A stretch of 64,000 nt of DNA, from assembly GCA_029204225.1 (NCBI GenBank), contig CM055096.1, positions 40,619,637 through 40,683,636 on the forward strand, read 5' to 3'. A program made the translations under genes and the position numbers. Shown here in pieces: positions 34,592-46,878 of the stretch. Within the stretch, counting starts at the first letter, position 1, and the number at the start of each line of letters is the position of its first letter. The DNA comes from Diphasiastrum complanatum. Taxonomy: Eukaryota; Streptophyta; Lycopodiopsida; Lycopodiales; Lycopodiaceae. The notes beneath the pieces were generated by a model. That model was not told the DNA's origin, searched no databases, and saw nothing but the letters and a program-made list of their open reading frames with translations.

Positions 34592-36312
34592 ATAGGAACA
34601 ATCCAAAAACCCTAGAGGATGCTTTTAGGGCTGCAAAGTATCTTGATGACACACCTAAGCCATTTAGGGGTCACTAGCCTAATAAGCTGAAGAAAGGTTT
34701 TCAATTCAAGAGAAAGGATAGGGAAGCTGTTAATGAAACACATCTCGATTCCAATAATCCTAGGAAAACCATTTTTTTTTTTAGAAATCATCAGTGTGGC
34801 AAAGATATAGATGAAGCTCGTAAGAAGAACTTGTGCTTCAAGTGCAATGGCGAGGGTCACCTTCCATGAGATTGTGTCAAAAAATCAGCTTCTACCTCAG
34901 GTAATCTATCTCGAAGTAATGAGATGGATGTATGTTTCTTTAGTTCTTTAGTTTTTGGACCTAATGAACTTATTTGCATTAAAGATAAAGTTAAAGATCA
35001 AGTTGCTAAATGTCCTTTTTGACACAGGATCCACTCATAACTTTATTAATGTAAATTTGGTGCACACGCTAAACCTTCCTACTCAAAAAAGTGAGAAAAG
35101 ATATTGTGTGAGAATGGCATCGAGAAGCAATTCTGAGTTTATGGATTATATTGTTTCTGATGTAGAGTTACACATACATGATTACTCTGAAAAACTAAAA
35201 TCCCATGCTATTACGCTAGCTAATGTAGATATTGTTCTTGGGCAACAATGGCATTTTGATAAGAATAAGTCATTGAGAATTGATTTTGTTGAAAAATCTT
35301 TATCTTTTATGCATGAGAATTCTTTGATTAAGATCAATGCTAGTTTAAATGTTAGCACTAAAAACGTTAATCCTTATTCTAAACAGGAACTTAATTCAGT
35401 AATGAAAAATTTTGATTTTAAAATTTATTTATGTTTTCATAATGATTTCATTTGCTCTAAGGATAACTTAACATAAACAGAGTTTGAAGCCTATAATAAA
35501 CTTAGGCAGGAATTCAAAGATGTCTTTTTAGACCTTCCTATAGGTCTACCACCTGAAAAAACAGTTGATCATAAAATTGACCTTATACCTGGTTCAATTC
35601 CGATCGCACAACATCCTTATCGGATGAGTGCATCGGAAGAGGCTGAGTAAGTAGGCATTTACATGATTACTTGAAGAAGGGCCTAGTAAGTCTCCTTGGG
35701 CATCACTAGTGGTTTTGGTTGCCAAGAAAGATGGGACTATAAGGTTTTGCGTCGATTATAAGAAGTTGAACAAGGTAACCGTTATCCACTGTCGCGGATG
35801 GATGACCGAATAGATTATCTTGTGGTGCTAAGTACTTTACCAAGATAGATGTAAGATCGAGATACCATCAGATATGCATTAGGGCAGAAGATATACCGAA
35901 AACGGGTTTTCAAACTTGCTTTGGACACTACGAAATTTTGGTGTTACCTTTTGGTCTACCCAATGCACCGGCAATTTCCAACAGAGAATGAACGATTTGT
36001 TCAGGCCATATTTAGGAAGATTCGTAGTGGTATTCTTAGATGATATTCTAGTGTTTAGTAAGACTTTGGTGTAACCTAAAGAGCATCTTAGGATTGTCCT
36101 GGACATCCTAAGAAGGAAAAAGCTCTTTGCCAAAGAGTCTAAGTGTGATTTTTTTGCTAAGAAATTGTCCTACTTGGGACATAAGATTTTCGAACGAGGA
36201 GTGGAAATTGAGGCCGATCGTATCCAGAGGGTTATTAAATGGCCTATTCTTACCACAGTTTGGGAAATCAAGTCTTTCTTGGGGTTTATAGGATTTTTTT
36301 GTCGTTTGCGAG
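34589..36312 (+). mobile_element. Ty3/gypsy gag-protease-RT remnant (gypsy-B)
   Basis: Translation starts at the microsatellite edge with gag C-terminal sequence ('NPKTLEDAFRAAKYLDDTPK'), then a zinc knuckle CFKCNGEGHLP-stop-DC (about 34,833-34,878; CX2CX4HX4C with a TGA inside). The frame 34,955-35,476 encodes a retropepsin with DTGS at 35,021-35,032 ('FDTGSTHNFINVNLV') and 'VDIVLGQQWH'. RT follows in several frames: '[16 protein letters not shown]', then 'VTVIH..', 'AGTFRQNDLF' type blocks, and 'VVFLDDIL' (catalytic LDD near 36,040), ending abruptly near 36,312 after 'SFLGFIGFFC'. RNase H, integrase and LTRs are absent. Confidence 0.75.
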
Positions 36313-38398
36313 TTTAGCAAGTTTTAGAAGTGTGTGTTTCCAAATAGCCATATTTAAAATTTTGATTCAGAAAAAGATGTGAACTCCTTGCAACAATAAT
36401 GTCTTTGAAATTGCAATATCCAATAGTGAAAACAATGAAATGAGCTTTCAAACCAAATTGATTAGGAAGTTTATATTCAATATAGAACAATTAAGACAAA
36501 CAAAACGAGATATGAAGCCACCCAAAATGCCTTTTTATTTTTGAGCCAAGAGTAACAAGATTGCAATATCCAACAATGAAGATGACGTGGCGGGATTTGA
36601 ACCATTAATAATAAAATAAAATTTCATTATTTTTTAACAAAAATTAACAAAGCAAAGGTGATTGACAAAATTTTCCAAGCTCTATATTCTATGGCAACTC
36701 CAACACATGCAAAGATCTTGCATACCCAAATTTGGCCGGTGAACGAACATGTTCTCATTCACATCCAATCGCTTAACACATAAATAAACATAAGCAAATA
36801 CTTTTTTGAAGCCATATTTTAAGATAAATCTGGACAAGTGCATGAAGACTTTGTGGAATATAGAAACATGATAAGTAAGGCATGGATTTGAACTATCAAA
36901 ACTCTCAATGATGTATGGTTATTTGTTGTCTTTAGGATTGTTGGAAGTAAATCTTGTTGTGCGGTGGCTATATCTACTTACAAATGTAATATAGCGTAGA
37001 AGGTTTGTCCACTTACCTAGATCTACATAAAACTTACAAATAAGGTAAGAGTATGAAGAAAAGGAAGAACACCAAGACTTCCCAACTGGTGCTCAGAAAC
37101 GAGAGCATCATGGCTTTCCCAACTGATGCTCGAAAAACTAAAAAACAATCTAACTAGGCTTGTTAAGGCTTATCCAACTAACAAGCGATTTACCTAAACT
37201 AGGGCTTTGCTAAGGCTTACCCAACTAGCAAACCCGTTAAATAAATTAAACCTTGCTAAGGCTTTCCCAACTAGCAATGTGCCTAATTAATTTTTACCTA
37301 ACACCCCAAGGGAGATGGAAAATATAAATTGTGGCTAAATAAAAGATAAAGCAATAAAACGCATGCCACAATAGAGACCAATGAAAGGAGGCAAGAGGAG
37401 GCCCGAGCACCTTCCCTCAAGCTATGCACCTTCCAATGGGAACACAAGGAATTAGAATGACTTCTCAAATAGAGAGCAATTTAGCATAATCTCAATGTGT
37501 TATTTTACAAGGGAAATGCCTCTCTTCTTATAACAAGAAAGGCCTTCCATAAGGTTCTACTAACTTAGGGGATTAATTTTTAAAACTTGCAATTTTAAGA
37601 CTTCTCAACTTCTAACTTAGAAAGTATAAGGCTCTAAACTTAGAACTCAAGATAACTTAGATTCTTTTATTTTCTAAGTTTAAATGAAGTTTGTCTGGGC
37701 ACCAAATACTAGGATGTTTACCTGCACGGATAAAGCATCTGCGTATTACGAGAAATTGTTGCGTCGTAAACACAACTTGGTTTGGATTGTAGATTGGGGC
37801 ATTAGAATCATACAGGTAATATACCACCGGTTTAGAGGAGTATCCTGGTGGAGTAGTGTCGTCCACAAAATAAGTTGTTGGATCTACATTTTCCTTCTTA
37901 CATTGCCATTTTCATGAAACTAGTAGGTAAAAAGGTGTAACTAATGAAGTTTTTATGAAAACTTCACTTTTCAGATCTGATATTCAGGTTTTATAGGTCT
38001 GAAAAATAGAATTTCAAAATTAAAATCAGAAGTTTAAACACTTCATTTATGCAAAAAAAAAAACACTAGTTTTGATCAAAACACATAGCTACAATCAATT
38101 TTTTTGCAAAAAATTTTTGTGAATGTAGAGGAAGACTTCCTCTAAGCATTTCACAAATATTTTTTCAAAAGATTTAAAACCAAAAGCCCACTTTAAAACT
38201 TCTCTAACATAATAAAAAATTAGCCCCTAAATAATTCTATAAGTATCACTACTCTTTATCAAGAGAACTAGATTCATTGGATACTTCAACTACATGCTTT
38301 CTATTACTAGAAAAGCCAATAATCTTCTCCAAAAAAAAATTAGTTTGTGATCTTTATAGAACTTGAAGAAGGTTAGAAAGGTTACCATCCTTTGTCTA
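36313..38398. other. intergenic; short hairpin-repeat cluster
   Basis: No gene is recognised. Near 37,076-37,277 the phrase TTGCTAAGGCTTNCCCAACT followed by AGCAA recurs (about 37,160, 37,207 and 37,253, with shorter forms at about 37,076 and 37,112). Each copy can fold through TTGCTA and TAGCAA. The rest is AT-rich without structure that I could see. Confidence 0.45.
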
Positions 38399-39216
38399 GC
38401 TCTGATACCACTTTTACAAATGAAGTCAGGAAGTCCTCCTAATCCAAAGGTAATGCCTCCAAAGGTCCTCCAAGTAACCTGCAAGCTCCAAGATGCTCCC
38501 CAACTCCAAGCTAGGATGCCTCCAACTACAAGTAAGGATCTTCAAGCCTCCATGGATCTCTCCTCCACCTGTGTCCCTAATCTTAATCACAAAGGTAGAT
38601 AACAAGTGGCCTCAAGTATTCACCACCCAACCATAGCTAGCTAGCACATGCAATCCTATAACTTGGCTAATCTAGCACCCCTTTGCTAACCAATAACTAA
38701 TCAAAGGCATATCACCACAAACCATAGCATACTCAAAATCCAAATCCTACTTATGTCCCATACCATAAGCAATATCCAAACCCTAAGCATACTACACACA
38801 AGAGAACACTACACTAGTAGCCACACTAGAGCATAAGCATAACAAACAAAAGAGATCTTTCTCCCTCCCTATGGGTGCCCTCCTCCCCTCATATAGATGG
38901 CAAATGGCACCCTCCAATACACTATGGAGTTCCATGCACAACCAATGAGAAAGAGAGAGGCCTAGGGGAGTTAAAGAACCTTCATAGGCTATGGAAGGTC
39001 AAGAGACTTCTTCCATAACCCATGACTCTTTGAATGTCTTTCTTGTGGGAGTTGGGAACTCAATGGACACCTTGGAAGTGTTCCCTCCTACTAGGTCCCA
39101 TTGCCCAAGTTGTGCTTGTATACTTTGGTCCAAGACCAATAAAGTGATATGGTTCAAGGTTGAGGCCCAAGCTTTAGAAAAATAGCCAAAACACCCATGG
39201 TAATGACATTATAACA
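38399..39216 (-). repeat. possible copia LTR with primer-binding site (minus strand)
   Basis: GCTCTGATACCA at 38,399-38,410 is the exact complement of TGGTATCAGAGC, the copia initiator-Met primer-binding site. An LTR reading leftward should therefore end at about 38,411. A candidate start (TGTTATAATGTC on the minus strand) lies at about 39,216. The LTR end next to the site lacks the usual CA, so the boundary is doubtful. Confidence 0.35.
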
Positions 39217-39245
39217 CCTCACTACGTTCCACACCCACCTGCCCT

Positions 39246-39424
39246 TATCCAAGGACACCAGTACCTTAATCTAAAGGGGGAACATACCCTTAATTCTAAG
39301 GGTACCCCTTATCCAAGGGTAACTTGATTCCATACCTCCGACCAATGTATAGTCACTTGTTTGTCCTTATCCAAAGGCACCTACCCTTAATCCTAAGGGT
39401 ACCTCTTATCCAAGGATAACTTGC
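39246..39424. repeat. tandem duplication with ACCCTTA/TAAGGGT hairpins
   Basis: Two copies (about 39,285-39,326 and 39,386-39,424) share ACCCTTAATYCTAAGGGTAC followed by CYCTTATCCAAGGRTAACTT. In each copy ACCCTTA and TAAGGGT form a perfect 7-bp stem. The sequence is not a telomere array. Confidence 0.5.
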
Positions 39425-39479
39425 CATTTAGCCCCCAACACTAAATGGACATATAGGGGTCACTGAAGTACTTCTACTT

Positions 39480-42426
39480 ACATAAGTATGTAACAAGACT
39501 TAAAGTATCAGTGCAGTCGTCATTATGTACCTGAGAAAATTTTCTCGTGACAATTCAAACTTTTCTCCAATCGATGCTTCCGTCTGTCTTGTATTTGATT
39601 TTGAATATTCATTTGCAATCAACTATATTTCTACTGGCAGACAATTCGACAATAGTCCAAGTCTGGCTCTTGATAAGAGATGAATACTCTTTATCCATAG
39701 CTTCCTTCCAAAGATTGGAATTGGGCTAATTAAGTGCCTCTACAACAGTAGCCGACTCTTGAATAAGAGAAGATGCAGACTCGTCAATATACTTTGTAGG
39801 TGGTCTGCGTTCTCTTGTCGATCTTCTGGAAAATGAGTGAAGTTGATTATTTTCATCATGTTGTAGTCGTTGAACTGCACCATCATCATCTTCGGATTCA
39901 TTGTTGATAAGTTGTTCGTCTAAAGTGGACGAGTTAGGACTTTCAATAGGAATAGTTGAATTGAAAACACAAGTGTATGATAATTTGGGAGAGTCTGATA
40001 GTTTGACTATATGAGGTTTGCCCTTACCCTTGAGGTCGATAAATTGATCTGCGATAAAGAGGATATCCCGTCTGGTGAATATCTTCCACTCTACAAAATC
40101 ATACAACTTATAAGCTTCATCTGAAGTAGTCTAGCTAATGAAAATAGATTTGATACTCTAGAAGTCGAGCTTCTTCTTGAGATCTTGCGATATTTGTGCA
40201 TAAGCGATACATCTAAAAACTCCTAGGTCTGATAATGATGGTTTGGAGCCTGTACAAACTTCATAAGGTGTTTTGTTTTGAGAGACCTTCAATCGGACAT
40301 CTATTCTGAATGAAAGTTGCAGTAGTGGAAACAACTTCAACCCAGAAGGATTTCAGAAGTGTCGCATGAGCAAGCATACACTTGGCTAATTCGACTAAGA
40401 TTCTGTTCTTTCTCTCAACAAGTCCATTAGATTAAGGCGAATAGAAGATAATGTATTGTTGCTCAATGCAGTTGTTAAGGAAATACTCCTTGAATTCAGT
40501 AGAGATGTACTCTCCCTTGTTGTTGTCAGACATCAGTGCTTTAATTCTTTTACCAGTTTTCATTTATGCATGCTCTTTGAATTGTCGAAAGATTTTGAAA
40601 GTCTCCGATTTCTGCTTAATAGAATAAACAATTGTTCTTCTAGAATATTAGTCAATGAAGGTGATAATAGTACTTTGCATCAAGCAACGATGGAGTTTGC
40701 ATTGGACCATAGATATTTGAATGAAAGACGTCTAGAACATCTTTTGTTACATGCCTATGACTCAATCTAAAATGATACCTAGTCTGTTTTCCAACGTTGA
40801 GTTGTTGACAGACAAGGAGGTCAACTTTTTTGGTTGGATAGTCGAGATCAAGTGCTAAGGATTGTTTGGACATGTTCGACACAGATGTATGATTCAAGTG
40901 TCCTAATTTATTATGCCAAAGTAATGCTTTATGGACAAGAACAAACGTTTTCAAGGCTTGATTAGTGTCAAAATAATAATGTGCTAGTCTATATAAGTAT
41001 CCATGTCTCTTGCCGAGTGCAAGGATCTTGTTTGTCCTATCGATAATTTGACATTGATTAGACTCAAACTCTACCCTATGACCTAAATCAGTAATTCGAA
41101 TTAATGATAACATATTCATAGAGAGTTTAGGTACATACAAAACTTTTGATAGTAGTTTGAAGTTATCACTCTTATAGTGCCTTTACCTTTGATAGTGTGT
41201 TACTATCATCGCCAAGATGAACGAATTTCTTTGTACTGTAAGGTGTGTAGGAGTGAAAATGCTCACAATGACTGCTCATATGTTGGGTAGCTCCATAATC
41301 CAGAAACCAAGAATTATCGCGCCTTTCAGTCTTTGACCATAAATGCTCCTTCATCCATGTCAAGTTTGAGAGATAGAGATGATATTGCGATTGCATTCAC
41401 CTGTTGATCTAGTTGCTTGTTGGCATTCATTACTTTTACTACTCTGTAATCTTGGATGTCATGATTAGTGCATTTACAATACTTACAGAACATCTTCTTC
41501 TTTGACTGTGGATTTGATAATTGCTCTTGACTTTGTGTCAGCCTCTAATTTGATGCAGACTATTTAGAAGTTTTCTTCTTTTATCATTTTGAGCCTTTGT
41601 TGACATATAGAGCATGAGATGATGAACTCAAAGAGGTATCTTGACTTCTTCGGTTGTCTTCTTGCAGAAACATAGTGATAACTCTAGTGAGAGTTAAGTC
41701 TAAGGTGTCGATATGATCATCACCCAATTCTCGTATGTAGAAGGCAAACTTGAAAGCAAATGTCAAGCTTGATTGCATCTTGATCGTCGATGATCGATCT
41801 GACAACTGCCATCTGTTGCAAGAGATTCTTAAATTGGTTAATGTGATTCTAAAGTGAATAACCATTCGACATCTTGAGTGTGAAGAATTTTCTTCTAAAT
41901 TGCAACTTGGAAGTCATGTCCCTCACATCATATAGTGAGCTCATGATGTCCCATACTTGTTTCAAAGTTTGAGCTCCAAATATGTGGGCAATCTGAGTGT
42001 CTGATGTATTGAGAATAATAAGTGTGAAAGCTTTACCATCATTCGATTTTCACTTTGAGTCAGTTGTGTCGTCTTCAAGCTTCAATTCGATATTTGTGAC
42101 AAAATCCCACAACTCATTGGCAATTAGCAAGGTCTTTATCTTAATTTTCACAAATAGTAATTGGATCCATTCAGCTTGTCTGCGATAAGACCTACTCTAC
42201 TTTGAGAATCCATTTGAAAGTTAGTCTGTCAATAAATTGATGACTTAAGAATGATGTCGTGCGATGCTACAATTGAAAATCAATTATCTGATACTGAAAT
42301 TTGATACCACAAATTGAAGATTAAGAGCAAGTGTGTTTTGATAAGAATTTGATATTATGAAAAGTATCTAATAATATCGCTCTTATACCATGAAGGGTAT
42401 CTAATAATAGCAGAGCTCTAACACCA
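39480..42426 (-). mobile_element. copia gag-protease-integrase remnant (copia-D)
   Basis: This is read on the minus strand from a primer-binding site at 42,415-42,426 (TGGTGTTAGAGC, two changes from consensus). Gag-like sequence occupies about 42,210-41,400. The protease box is WFLDYGATQHMS near 41,315. The integrase zinc-binding/GAG-pre block lies in 41,140-40,652 ('MLSLIRITDLGHRVEFESNQ', 'LLWHNKLGHLNHTSVSNMSK'). Integrase core pieces follow ('SDNNKGEYISTEFKEYFLNN', 'SNGLVERKNRILVELAKCML'), then the hinge (40,106-39,726) and the start of RT near 39,720-39,520 ('WKEAMDKEYSSLIKSQTWT', 'VDCKWIFKIKYKTDGS'). It ends there. Stops and frameshifts are frequent. A 5' LTR is present at 42,427-42,708 but no 3' LTR. 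Confidence 0.75.
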
Positions 42427-42708
42427 TGTTGGAAGAAGGAATGACGATTCGATAAGTTGAAATCTATGAACAAACTATCAAGCACAACGGAATGAGCCTT
42501 CTTTTCTAATGCATGACTACACCTATCAATAATTGAACAAAGCTATGATGATAGTCCGTTTCAATCTTTTAGCAACAAATTTTGAAATCATTAGTACTAA
42601 AGTGATTTTGTAGCCAAATAATTTTAGAGTTCGTGGTGATGTATAGAATATTGCAACGTTGAAGTTTTCAACAAATAAGATGAAACAATAAGAGATTTAT
42701 CAGTTACA
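42427..42708 (-). repeat. copia-D 5' LTR
   Basis: On the minus strand it starts TGTAACTGATAAATC and ends CCAACA directly at the primer-binding site. The TG...CA termini and 282-bp length are normal for copia. No second copy was found in the window. Confidence 0.5.
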
Positions 42709-42769
42709 AATGACTATAGAGAAGCATACATTCTGACATGATATTGAATGCAATAAGAAGATAGATTGA

Positions 42770-43272
42770 TTCAGTAAGTAGCATGTCCAAATCAGATGAT
42801 GAGAGCACAAAGCAATTTATTGAAGTGGGTTCATCATTGTTGATAAATGTCTGAGAGACAAAACGATCAGGTTCTTGTCGATGTAGTGCAAATCTCCGAA
42901 CAATAGTTGGTTGCTGAGATGATGATTCTCCTTGCTGTGCGATAGAGATATCTTCGATATCCCTCGGAACAGCTCCAAGTCGAGGCCTGTTGATGGTGAT
43001 TGGAGTCGTTGGGATGAACTCTTGCATTGGTTGCTTCTGCTTGAAGTCGAAAAATTTGTCTTCAAGGAAGATGACATCTTGACTAACTGAGATTCGGCTT
43101 GTTTCGACATCAAAAATTCTATATGCCTTATGTGATGTCAAGTATCCAATAAAGATACTCATGCAACTAACAAGATTAAGCTTCTTTCTCTGATCAGAGA
43201 GAATGTGTACATAGCAAAGACAACCAAACACTTCGAGGTGTCGTAGACTCGGTTTGTAGCCATAGAAAGCTT
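42770..43272 (-). mobile_element. copia integrase C-terminal fragment (copia-E)
   Basis: The minus frame gives 'AFYGYKPSLRHLEVFGCLCY' near 43,270-43,210, then 'CMSIFIGYLTSHKAYRIFDV' and 'SRISVSQDVIFLEDKFFDF', the standard end of copia integrase. The hinge follows to about 42,790. It is cut by the copia-D LTR on its left. On its right it is joined, in frame, to an unidentified coding-like sequence. Confidence 0.75.
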
Positions 43273-44092
43273 AGAAGGGAGTCTTTGAGCCCGTGTCTTG
43301 TCTGGGCAAGAATCTTCTTGACTCCAATGGATTTGCCAAGAAGTCATCATCACCCCCGATGTTAGTGTTAATTTCTGGAGGGTCAAGGATGGAGTGATCT
43401 GGAGAGAGTGGTGCAGGGATGAAAGGTATAGGAGGGGGTGGGTTTAACAAATTGTACACCATGCCGGGGGAGCAAAGTTGTTGAAGGAACTCGTCCCGTC
43501 GGGCTTTGTACGTGTCAGCTGGACCTTTAGATGGGCCCAATAATCTGCTAGGAGGTGGTGGAGAGAGGGAAGATGAAAAAACGATGTAAGTTGAAACAAA
43601 TGTTTCAGAAAAATTAAAAGCCGAATAAGATGGAGGGTTAAAGGTGGGAGGGGGAAGGGAAAAAGCTCCAAAAATAGCTTCGGCTCTCTAGCTACCAGAT
43701 CCCGAACTACCATCTGATGGCTGGGTTTGTTCGTTCTTATTGCCTGTTCCGTCATCTCCATCATCGTCCCGTGGTTTTTTTGTAAGAGCGCCTGGTTGGG
43801 CCTTGCACGCCGTGTCCCACAATTGATTCGCCTTGTTCAAGACTTGCTACAAGGCCTTTGTCATATCTTCTAGCTGCTTCTGGGACTCAAGGATGATATT
43901 TTCCAGCTTGGACACAATATTTTTGAAATGTCTTTTCTCGGCTTCCCGTTCCTGGATCAGCCGCACATATTTTTCCATCCAGATGGCTATGGCCCGTGGG
44001 ACCTGGAACTGTATGTCCTCGGGCTTAATTAGAGGGGAACCAACTATCATTGCACTTAATGATCCATCTCGTGCTTGGTCAGTCTGGGCCAT
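43273..44092 (-). pseudogene. unidentified coiled-coil/proline-rich frame fused to copia integrase
   Basis: One minus-strand frame runs from ATG at 44,092 to 43,271 and is interrupted only by TAG at 43,847-43,849 and TAG at 43,688-43,690, then TAA at 43,271-43,273. The N-terminal 80 residues (MAQTDQARDGSLSAMIVGSP; WMEKYVRLIQEREAEKRHFK; LENIILESQKQLEDMTKAL) suggest a coiled coil. The middle is charged and Gly-rich (PRDDDGDDGTGNKNEQTQPS). The C-terminal part is Pro-rich (NPPPPIPFIPAPLSPDHSIL; GGDDDFLANPLESRRFLPRQ). The same frame continues into copia-E integrase. I do not recognise the family. It may be a plant gene piece captured by, or next to, a retroelement, or an unusual gag. Confidence 0.45.
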
Positions 44093-44131
44093 CTGGTGCT
44101 TCAGTTGTTGCTGGACCTCTTTTCCTCCATA

Positions 44132-44355
44132 CAGGACTCCTATTAAATCTCAACCAGAGCAGTCCTGTTAAATACCAACCAGAGCACTCATGTTAAATCT
44201 CAACCGAAGCACTCCTGTTAAATCTCGACAGGAGCACTCTTGTGAAATCTCAACCGGAGCACTCCTGTTAAATCTCACCAGAGCACCTCAGTCAGATCTC
44301 GACTGGAGCACCCACTTAGATCTCAACCAAAGCACCCACTCAGATCTCGACCGGA
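44132..44355 (+). repeat. ~27-bp minisatellite, about nine copies
   Basis: Tandem variants of AGAGCACTCCTGTTAAATCTC(A)ACC drift through AGCACTCTTGTGAAATCTC to GAGCACCCACTCAGATCTCG. The last unit (GATCTCGACCGGAG) runs directly into gypsy RT coding sequence, with GACCG shared at the junction. Confidence 0.8.
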
Positions 44356-46255
44356 GAATAGATTATCTTGGTGGTGCTAAGTACTTTACCAAGATAGATC
44401 TAAGATCGAGATACTATCAAATATGCATTAGGACAGAAGATATACCAAAAATGGGTTTTCGAACTCGCTTTGGACACTATAGATTTTTTGTGTTGCCTTT
44501 TGGTCTAACCAATGCATCGACAATTTCCAACAGATGATGAACGATTTGTTCAGGCCATATCTGGGAAGATTTTTAGTGGTATTCTTAGATGATATCCTAG
44601 TGTTCCATAAGACTTTGGTGGAACATAAAGAGCATCTTAGGATTGTCCTGGACATTCTAATAAGGGAAAAACTCTTTGCCAAAGAGTCTAAGTGTGATTT
44701 TTTTGCTAAGGAATTGTCCTACTTAAGACATAAGATTTCTGAACGAGGAGTGGAGATCGAGGCCGATTGTATTCAGAGGGTTATTGAATGGCCAATTCTT
44801 ACCACAGTTTGAAAAATCAAGTCCTTCTTGGGGTTTGTAGGATTTTTCCATCAGCATATTCCCGAATTTGCTCGATTGGCATTTCCTCTTACCCAGGCCT
44901 TGAAAGGCTATAAGAAGGTAAGCCGGAGGGCTAAGAGTCCACTAGTGGAGTGGACGAAGGATATGAATAATTGTTTTGAGTTGCTTAAGAAAAGTGTCAC
45001 TTCAACACCAATACTAATCATTGGAGATCCTAATAAGGCTTTTGTGGTTAGGACCGATGCCAATGATTATGCTATTGGAGCTAATTTGATGCAGGATGGA
45101 CATCATGTTGCTTATGAAAACAAGAAACTCAATCCTACCCAATCTAGGTATTGTACCTATGAGAAGGAACTGTTTGCAATTGTTCATGTCTTGAAAATTT
45201 GACAGCATTATGTGTATGGAGCTAGATTTGAGGTTTTGACAGATCATCAGACTCTTTGATATTTCTATGATGCTACAAATTTAAAGGGGAGGCAAGCTAG
45301 ATGGGCTGACTTGATGCAAATCTTTGACTTTTCTATACGTTATTGTAAAGGAAGTCAAAATACTCTAGCGGATGCTTTGAGTCGTTTACCGGTTATTAAT
45401 CAGTTATGCTTTACTGTTATAGAACCAGGGTTGTTTCAATCTCTTCAAAAAATATATAAGTCTGATCCTTTTTTTGGAAAGTATTGGCAACAAGTACTTT
45501 TTGGGGTCGATTCAAGTATGCAAGATTCCTCAAATCAGAGAAAGACTGAAATGGATTTTGCTATTCGAAATAGGATTTTGTTTCGTAAAGGCAAAGTGTG
45601 TGTACCAGAAAATGACACAGTAAGGGCCCAAATCTTACATGGGTGTCATGATAGTCTATGTGCAGGACATCTGGGTATACAAAAAACACTTGACTAAGTC
45701 CGACGACAATTTTGTTGGCCTAAGATGAAAAGTCAAGTAGATGCGTATGTACTTGAATGTGCTAAGTGCTAGTTAAATAAAGCAGAGAGGCTAAAGGCTA
45801 GTGGCCTATGGATTTTGTGGTCGAGCTTCCATGTACAGGGAAAGGCCACAATGCTGGTTTGGGTCATTGTTGACAAACTTACAAAGTTTGTTCAATTTAT
45901 CCCAACAAAAACTATTGTTAAAGTTCTAGAACTAGCTCAACTGTTTGTTGAGAAGCTTTTTCGACTGTACAGGCTGCCTTGCGATACTGTCAGTGACCGT
46001 GACCCAAAATTCATTGGAGATTTTTGACAAGTAGTATTTGAAAAGTTGGAAACGACTTTGATTTCTACAGATCATTCGGAATCAGACGGTCAAACGAAAA
46101 TGATCAATTAGACGATAGAGGATATGGTGCGAGCATATGTGGGCCATCGACAATCTGATTGAGAAAATTACCTTCCACTGGTGGAATTTGCATATAATAG
46201 TGCAAAACATTCAGTGACTGGATTCGGCCCTTTCATGCTTATGTATGGTTATCAC
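44356..46255 (+). mobile_element. Ty3/gypsy RT-RNase H-integrase remnant (gypsy-C)
   Basis: Starting inside RT ('[20 protein letters not shown]'), it runs through '[16 protein letters not shown]', the catalytic FLDD in 'VVFLDDILVFHKT' (near 44,585), 'SFLGFVGFFHQHIPEFARLA', the RNase H region ('VVRTDANDYAIGANLMQDGH'; 'ADALSRLPVIN'), the integrase zinc-binding H-H-C-C area ('CHDSLCAGHLGIQKTLD') and core pieces ('WVIVDKLTKFVQFIPTKTIV'; 'LPCDTVSDRDPKFIGDF'). It ends in 'EFAYNSAKHSVTGFGPFMLM' at about 46,250. Stops and frameshifts occur throughout. The part shared with gypsy-B (35,803-36,300) is very similar, so they are one family. The left end is joined to a minisatellite and the right end to a possible copia LTR. 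Confidence 0.8.
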
Positions 46256-46710
46256 TGACAGTCTGCCTAACTTGTACATACACTGACAGTTGGATAGGAT
46301 GGTCATTTAATACATAATGGCCACAGTAAATTAAGTAGATAGATTTGATGCTTCCCAATGCACTGAGTATTGACATGCAATCATCAATGTATAGCATCAA
46401 CAAATCTAACATGTTCAGTAGGCTGTATTCTAGTTAAATAACTAAGTTGCTAAGTAATTAGAAAGAGATCAACAATCATTAGCTAAAGCAATTTTCGTGC
46501 TCACTCTCTCGCACTGCTTCTTGCTCTTGTACTCAATCCTATGATTAAATCAGAGTGCAAGTTTTTGTCACCACTACTGGTTTGTTCTATTACGTATAGC
46601 TACTGTATTATTCATCTTGTTTTGCTAGTAATTGTTGCACTTCCGATCCAAGCAGCATCTGTCGTTCTACTTCCACTGCTATTCTACCATTATCGATATG
46701 ATATTAGAGC
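46256..46710 (+). repeat. possible copia LTR plus primer-binding site
   Basis: TGACAGTCTGCC starts where the gypsy-C coding sequence stops. About 440 bp later TGATATTAGAGC (46,699-46,710) has two changes from the copia primer-binding site. A CT-rich block (CTCTCTCGCACTGCTTC) lies in the expected R/U5 area. No second copy or coding sequence follows. It may be a truncated insertion that cut gypsy-C. Confidence 0.35.
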
Positions 46711-46878
46711 ATCTGTATAAAGTTCTACACACAAGATACTAGTCTAAGCGTGCCAAACAAAGCAACAAAACAAGGGAACGGGTGGTGGATAAACCAGCCC
46801 AGCCAAAAGATCGTAAGAATCTAGCCCCCAAGCTATGGATCAATCATAGTCATGAAAAGAGGAATCACACTAGCAGCA

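Noticed and set aside
39285-39424. Interstitial telomere repeat (CCCTTA/TAAGGG-like)
   Set aside because: Only single copies of ACCCTTA and TAAGGGT occur, as hairpin arms; there is no tandem TTTAGGG array.
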